The notes under the pieces: model-generated
The model's database searches: none
Told to the model about the DNA's origin: nothing
What the model saw: the letters and a program-made list of their open reading frames with translations, nothing else
Position numbers and translations under genes: made by a program
In this document: piece by piece, positions 61,320 through 64,000 of the stretch
Numbering within the stretch: the first letter of the stretch is position 1
Layout: every line of letters begins with the position of its first letter
Source: Streptomyces sp. Alt3
GTDB taxonomy: Bacteria > Actinomycetota > Actinomycetes > Streptomycetales > Streptomycetaceae
Assembly: GCF_030719215.1 (NCBI RefSeq)
Contig: NZ_CP120983.1
Location: 6,820,001 to 6,884,000, forward strand
Reading direction: 5' to 3'
DNA length: 64,000 nt

Positions 61320-62015
61320 TGTCCCGGCCAGGTCGGCGACGGTGTCCAGCGGCGGCTGGAAGCAGGTGGTCTCGCCGACGTCGAGCTGGGCCAGGACCAG
61401 GCCGGTGTTGTGCTCCACCGCCGCAAGAAGGTGGATCTTCCGCCCCCTCGCCCTGGCCGCGCCGCGCAGGGACTTGCCGTCCATGGACAGTCCGCGCAAC
61501 CCGGAGCCGGCGGGGCAGCGGTCGGCGAGCCAGCCGCCCACCGCCCGGTCCAGGGCGTCGCCGTCGACGCGCGCGAGCAGGCGGCGCACCGTCGTCTCGG
61601 CCGGCACCAACCGCCTAGGCGGCACCGGATCGGGGCGCACACCGAGCCGTTCCAGCACCTGGGGCGGCGCGTCCGCGATCCACTCGCCGACCGCCAGCAG
61701 CGAAGTCGCCCCCGCCAGCACCGCGCACGCGGCCAGGGCGAGGACAACGGCCAACGCGTGCCGCACACCGCGAGGGTCCCGTGGGTCCGGCACCTCGGCC
61801 AGCCGTTCCAGCAGGCCCGCCACCTCCCCGGGCCCGACGCCGGGCTGCTCGCGGAGCTGGTCAAGGGCAGGCGGAATCGGCAATGATGCGTTGGCAGGCA
61901 CGGTCTTCCAGGCAGGTCACGGGGCGTAGAGAACTCCATGATCTTGGAAATCCGTGCCTGTCCTGCCTCCGGGACGCCCACCGGTCAACGAACCGTCACA
62001 AACCGGACCAGGGCT
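61320..62015 (-). mobile_element. ISAs1-family insertion sequence remnant
   Basis: From ATG 61901 leftwards: LLERLAEVPDPRDPRGVRHA, LALAACAVLAGATSLLAVGE, VRRLLARVDGDALDRAVGGW, LSMDGKSLRGAARARGRKIH and EHNTGLVLAQLDVGETTCF are the N-terminal half of an ISAs1-type DDE transposase. The frame then runs into DUF5655 sequence, so the C-terminal half and its terminal repeat are deleted. The exact ends are uncertain; the upstream end is near the hairpin at 62006. Confidence 0.65.
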
Positions 62016-62036
62016 GACTACGCCGAAGCCCTGGTC
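62006..62036. terminator. 10-bp perfect hairpin at the IS/DUF5655 junction
   Basis: GACCAGGGCT (62006-62015) and AGCCCTGGTC (62027-62036) pair perfectly around an 11-nt loop. It may be an end of the insertion sequence or a terminator-like structure; there is no U-run. Confidence 0.35.
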
Positions 62037-62437
62037 GGGTACTCGGACGCGAGGAAACGGATGCCGAGCATGGCCTCCATGCTGGCCTCGATCCGGCGCT
62101 GAAGCTCCACCTCCACAGCCACCGTCGAACCGCGCAGCTCGACGTCCCAGTCATCGATATCCAGCCGGAACAGCTTCAGGTCGCTCACTCGCCTCCCCGT
62201 CCTCCTCGTTGTCAACAGTCGGACAATCGACCGGAGGGCACGGTTATTCCCCGCTGTCGGGCCGCCTCTGTGAGGGAGCCTGTCGGCCTTCGGAGCCTCG
62301 TCGGCGTAGACGGGGGAACGGGGCTTGAACCAAGTGGAGTTGCGAACATTCGTTGTGTTGCCCGAATCTGGGCCTGCCCCTCAGCCGCCAAGGGGACATA
62401 CATTGGCCCCAGTTGATCGTCAGGGAGGGGCGGTGTC

Positions 62438-62668
62438 TTGGCAGGGCGCCATCTTCGGATGCTGTTCAGCTCGAACGACCTGAGCTTCTCCGCGAACGAG
62501 GCGTTCACCAACCGGCAGGCGCAGTGGCAGGCCGTGACGGCTTCTCTCCTCGGATGCACGTTGCATCTTGCGGACCAGCCCGAGCAGCCGGATGCACTCG
62601 GTGGCGCCGCGTTCGTGCTTGGGTTCCCCCACGAGGAACGAAGCGAGAAGGAGTACCCCGATGAGTGA
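62438..62668 (+). CDS. Short protein preceding DrmA-like gene, possibly a truncated ATPase start
   Basis: 76 aa from TTG 62438 (GGGAGGGG box) or 69 aa from ATG 62459. FSSNDLSFSANEAFTNRQAQ then WQAVTASLL resembles the first residues of Streptomyces STAND-type ATPases as I remember them, but no P-loop follows; the rest (LADQPEQPDALGGAAFVLGF) is unrelated. It overlaps the next gene by 8 nt. It is either a small partner protein or a deletion remnant. 62216-62437 holds no other gene. Confidence 0.4.
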   Translation: MAGRHLRMLFSSNDLSFSANEAFTNRQAQWQAVTASLLGCTLHLADQPEQPDALGGAAFVLGFPHEERSEKEYPDE

Positions 62669-64000
62669 GCGAGACCACCTCGTCGAGGATCTCGTAGCTG
62701 AGATCCTTGGCCCCCGGGGAGGGCCGATCGAGAGGCTGGAGGGCGACGAGGACCCGCTTGACGAGTACATCGTCGGTGTCCTGGCTCCGTTCTCATCCCC
62801 TTCGGTCGAGGCCGACTCGGACCAAGAGCTTGTCGGCGACGAGGTGTCGGGCGGTGATGACGACCTCGATCCAGGCGAGCCCGTGTCAGGTCATCAGCCC
62901 GCCGACGCGGGCCTTCCGTCGCTGGTACTCGACCCCCGCGCCAGGCCGTCGTCGCTGGGCGTGTCCCTGGCGGTCAGTGCCCCTGACAGGCCACGCCTCG
63001 ACATCTGCTGTACGTGGGCCAGGTACCGCAAGGAGGCCAACGGGGAATGGAGCCGGGAGCCACACGGTGCTGTCTGGCGCGACGTGGACTGTTCCGTCGA
63101 CGTCCCGCTGAGCGACCTCGCGGATCCGGGGGTCGTGGTGAGGGTCCGTAGCCGAAGGGACTCCGGCGGCATCTGGAAGATCTCGGTGTTCATGGTCAAC
63201 CAGAGCGCTGTGGAATCAGACCACCTCTCCCCGTCGGACCACGTGTTCCAGCCGCAGGTACGTCTGCGTTGTCAGGACGGAGTCGAGCTGGTTCCACTGG
63301 AACACCAGCACCTGGCGCAGGACGAGGAGGACGAGAGCCTGGCGCTGCTCTACGAGGACCGTCCCGTCCTCGCCCGGGGTCACCTCTGCTCTGCCGTCTG
63401 GCGCCAGGTCGACCCGGAGCGCCCGCATCCGGGAGGGTTGGAAGGAACCAGGCCCCCGTTCAGGTGGTCCGACGGGCGTCACCTGTTCGACGACGGGACA
63501 GTGGCCGAGTTCGAACCGGCCGACGTCCGGTCCGAATTTGTTCCTGTGGTTCCCGTCAACGCTCCGGACAAGGGCTGGTCGGCCGACGCGGGAGATCCGC
63601 CTGAGCTGGACCCTGTGGAGCTGGCCCAGATCACGGATGGTGCCGTACTCCGCCTGAGGCTGGAGCCGCTCGCGGACGCCTACGAACGCTGGATCGAGGG
63701 CCAGGCCTGCGGCGTAGAAGGCCATGCGCCAGGTACGCCGGCCCAACGACACCTCTCCGGGTGCCGACGCGCGCTGGATCGGATCCGCGACGGGATCGAG
63801 CTGTTGGCAGGGGACCGCGACGCCCTCCTCGCGTTCTGCTTCGCCAACCGGGCGATTGCCGTCCAGTCGCAGTGGACCAAGGGGAGGGTCAACCGCTGGT
63901 GGCCGTTCCAACTCGCGTTCCAGCTGGTCAACCTACGGGGAATCGTCGACGACGCCCACGAGGACCGGGACGTGTGTGACCTGCTCTGGTTCCCGACCGG
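62661..64000 (+). CDS. DrmA-like helicase of a DISARM-type system, N-terminal part
   Basis: 446 codons to the window edge, open to the right. ATG 62661 has AGGAG 8 nt upstream. SERDHLVEDLVAEILGPRGG, DEYIVGVLAPFS, an acidic stretch, PSSLGVSLAVSA, RLDICCTWARYRKEANGEWS and SVFMVNQSAVESDHLSPSDH recall the N-terminal region of DISARM DrmA (LDLVGP, LTGFLVP, SSMGLSV, SVFLVN blocks). The helicase motifs would lie beyond residue 450, outside the window. If correct, a DISARM-like phage defence operon starts here. The assignment is by pattern memory only and the protein is partial. Confidence 0.5.
   Translation, partial: MSERDHLVEDLVAEILGPRGGPIERLEGDEDPLDEYIVGVLAPFSSPSVEADSDQELVGDEVSGGDDDLDPGEPVSGHQPADAGLPSLVLDPRARPSSLGVSLAVSAPDRPRLDICCTWARYRKEANGEWSREPHGAVWRDVDCSVDVPLSDLADPGVVVRVRSRRDSGGIWKISVFMVNQSAVESDHLSPSDHVFQPQVRLRCQDGVELVPLEHQHLAQDEEDESLALLYEDRPVLARGHLCSAVWRQVDPERPHPGGLEGTRPPFRWSDGRHLFDDGTVAEFEPADVRSEFVPVVPVNAPDKGWSADAGDPPELDPVELAQITDGAVLRLRLEPLADAYERWIEGQACGVEGHAPGTPAQRHLSGCRRALDRIRDGIELLAGDRDALLAFCFANRAIAVQSQWTKGRVNRWWPFQLAFQLVNLRGIVDDAHEDRDVCDLLWFPT

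Larger units (their letters stand above)
61023..62188 (-). pseudogene. DUF5655 protein gene disrupted by an ISAs1-type insertion
   Basis: The N-terminal fragment (62188 leftwards; SDLKLFRLDIDDWDVELRGS, EASMEAMLGIRFLASEYPT) stops at about 62020. A C-terminal fragment resumes at about 61320 (AELDEALTAWGEVEVASLRH, then LVNVASVIFRPKHEAILVYL, LEEGFTRGMRGIGHLGTGDL, ending LIRRAFEAA at 61023). Both match the two ends of DUF5655 proteins of about 300 aa as I recall them. The middle is gone and is replaced by part of a transposase gene. One base is missing near 61245 (YRDW-stop becomes YRRLVNVASV). Clearly non-functional. Confidence 0.7.

Noticed and set aside
1..64000. tRNA, rRNA or riboswitch genes
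   Set aside because: None noticed by eye on either strand; a covariance-model search would be decisive.

Overview
The window is very GC-rich actinobacterial DNA, almost certainly from Streptomyces or a close relative. The evidence is codon use, frequent ATGA/GTGA stop-start overlaps, and Streptomyces-typical families (DUF5999, DUF6415, DUF317, DUF2637, WhiB, DUF6879, MAB_1171c-type transporter, SCO6880-type transfer protein). I saw no rRNA, tRNA or CRISPR array. Family names come from memory of sequence patterns; no database was searched.

1-9.7 kb: a class I lanthipeptide locus of the FxLD type, read leftwards. From 7213 it runs anti-sigma-like ATPase, DUF6415, a frameshifted DUF6302-like gene, DUF5999, a Cys-rich protein, a PIMT-like methyltransferase, the 63-aa precursor and the LanB dehydratase; any LanC would lie left of the window. 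A frameshifted XRE/TPR regulator coupled to an APH-type kinase diverges from it. 9.8-12.7 kb: a leftward cassette of XRE regulator, HExxH ImmA/IrrE-like protein, MAB_1171c-type membrane protein and PAP2 phosphatase.

13.1-20.2 kb and 35-59.6 kb: two parts of a conjugative element (ICE or plasmid). The first has replication-initiator-like and DnaC-like genes, WhiB, a DUF2637 spread-type protein, MobC, a probable oriT and a MobP relaxase. The second is a leftward type IV secretion operon: NlpC/P60 hydrolase, pilin-like, VirB8-like, VirB6-like, SCO6880-like, VirB4-like and TraG/VirD4 (one frameshift), with DnaB-N-like, DUF317, DUF4913 and RelE-like genes. A 4.0-kb Tn554-like transposon (two tyrosine recombinases plus DUF6000) has split a C5-cytosine methyltransferase gene inside this operon.

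20.3-34.6 kb: accessory and immunity DNA between the two parts. The most interesting content is two paralogous gene pairs, each a small hydrophobic-N-terminus protein followed at once by a STAND NTPase with TPRs (22975-25538 and 29125-33447). Within each pair the C-terminus of the small protein and the N-terminus of the NTPase carry matching short motifs, RVYQA-type in one and G-[LF]-A-x-G-x-x-G in the other. This is the arrangement expected of bacterial NLR amyloid-signalling immunity. Around them lie a truncated Eco57I-like restriction gene, a diverged duplicate of a nearby gene, DUF6879, a formyltransferase, an L,D-transpeptidase and a membrane-anchored regulator with two TTA codons.

60.2-64 kb: an orphan beta-class DNA methyltransferase, a DUF5655 gene destroyed by an ISAs1-type insertion, and the start of a DrmA-like (DISARM) helicase running off the right edge. 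Several genes carry single 1-2 nt lesions that restore a clean frame when repaired, so either recent decay or assembly indels must be considered.
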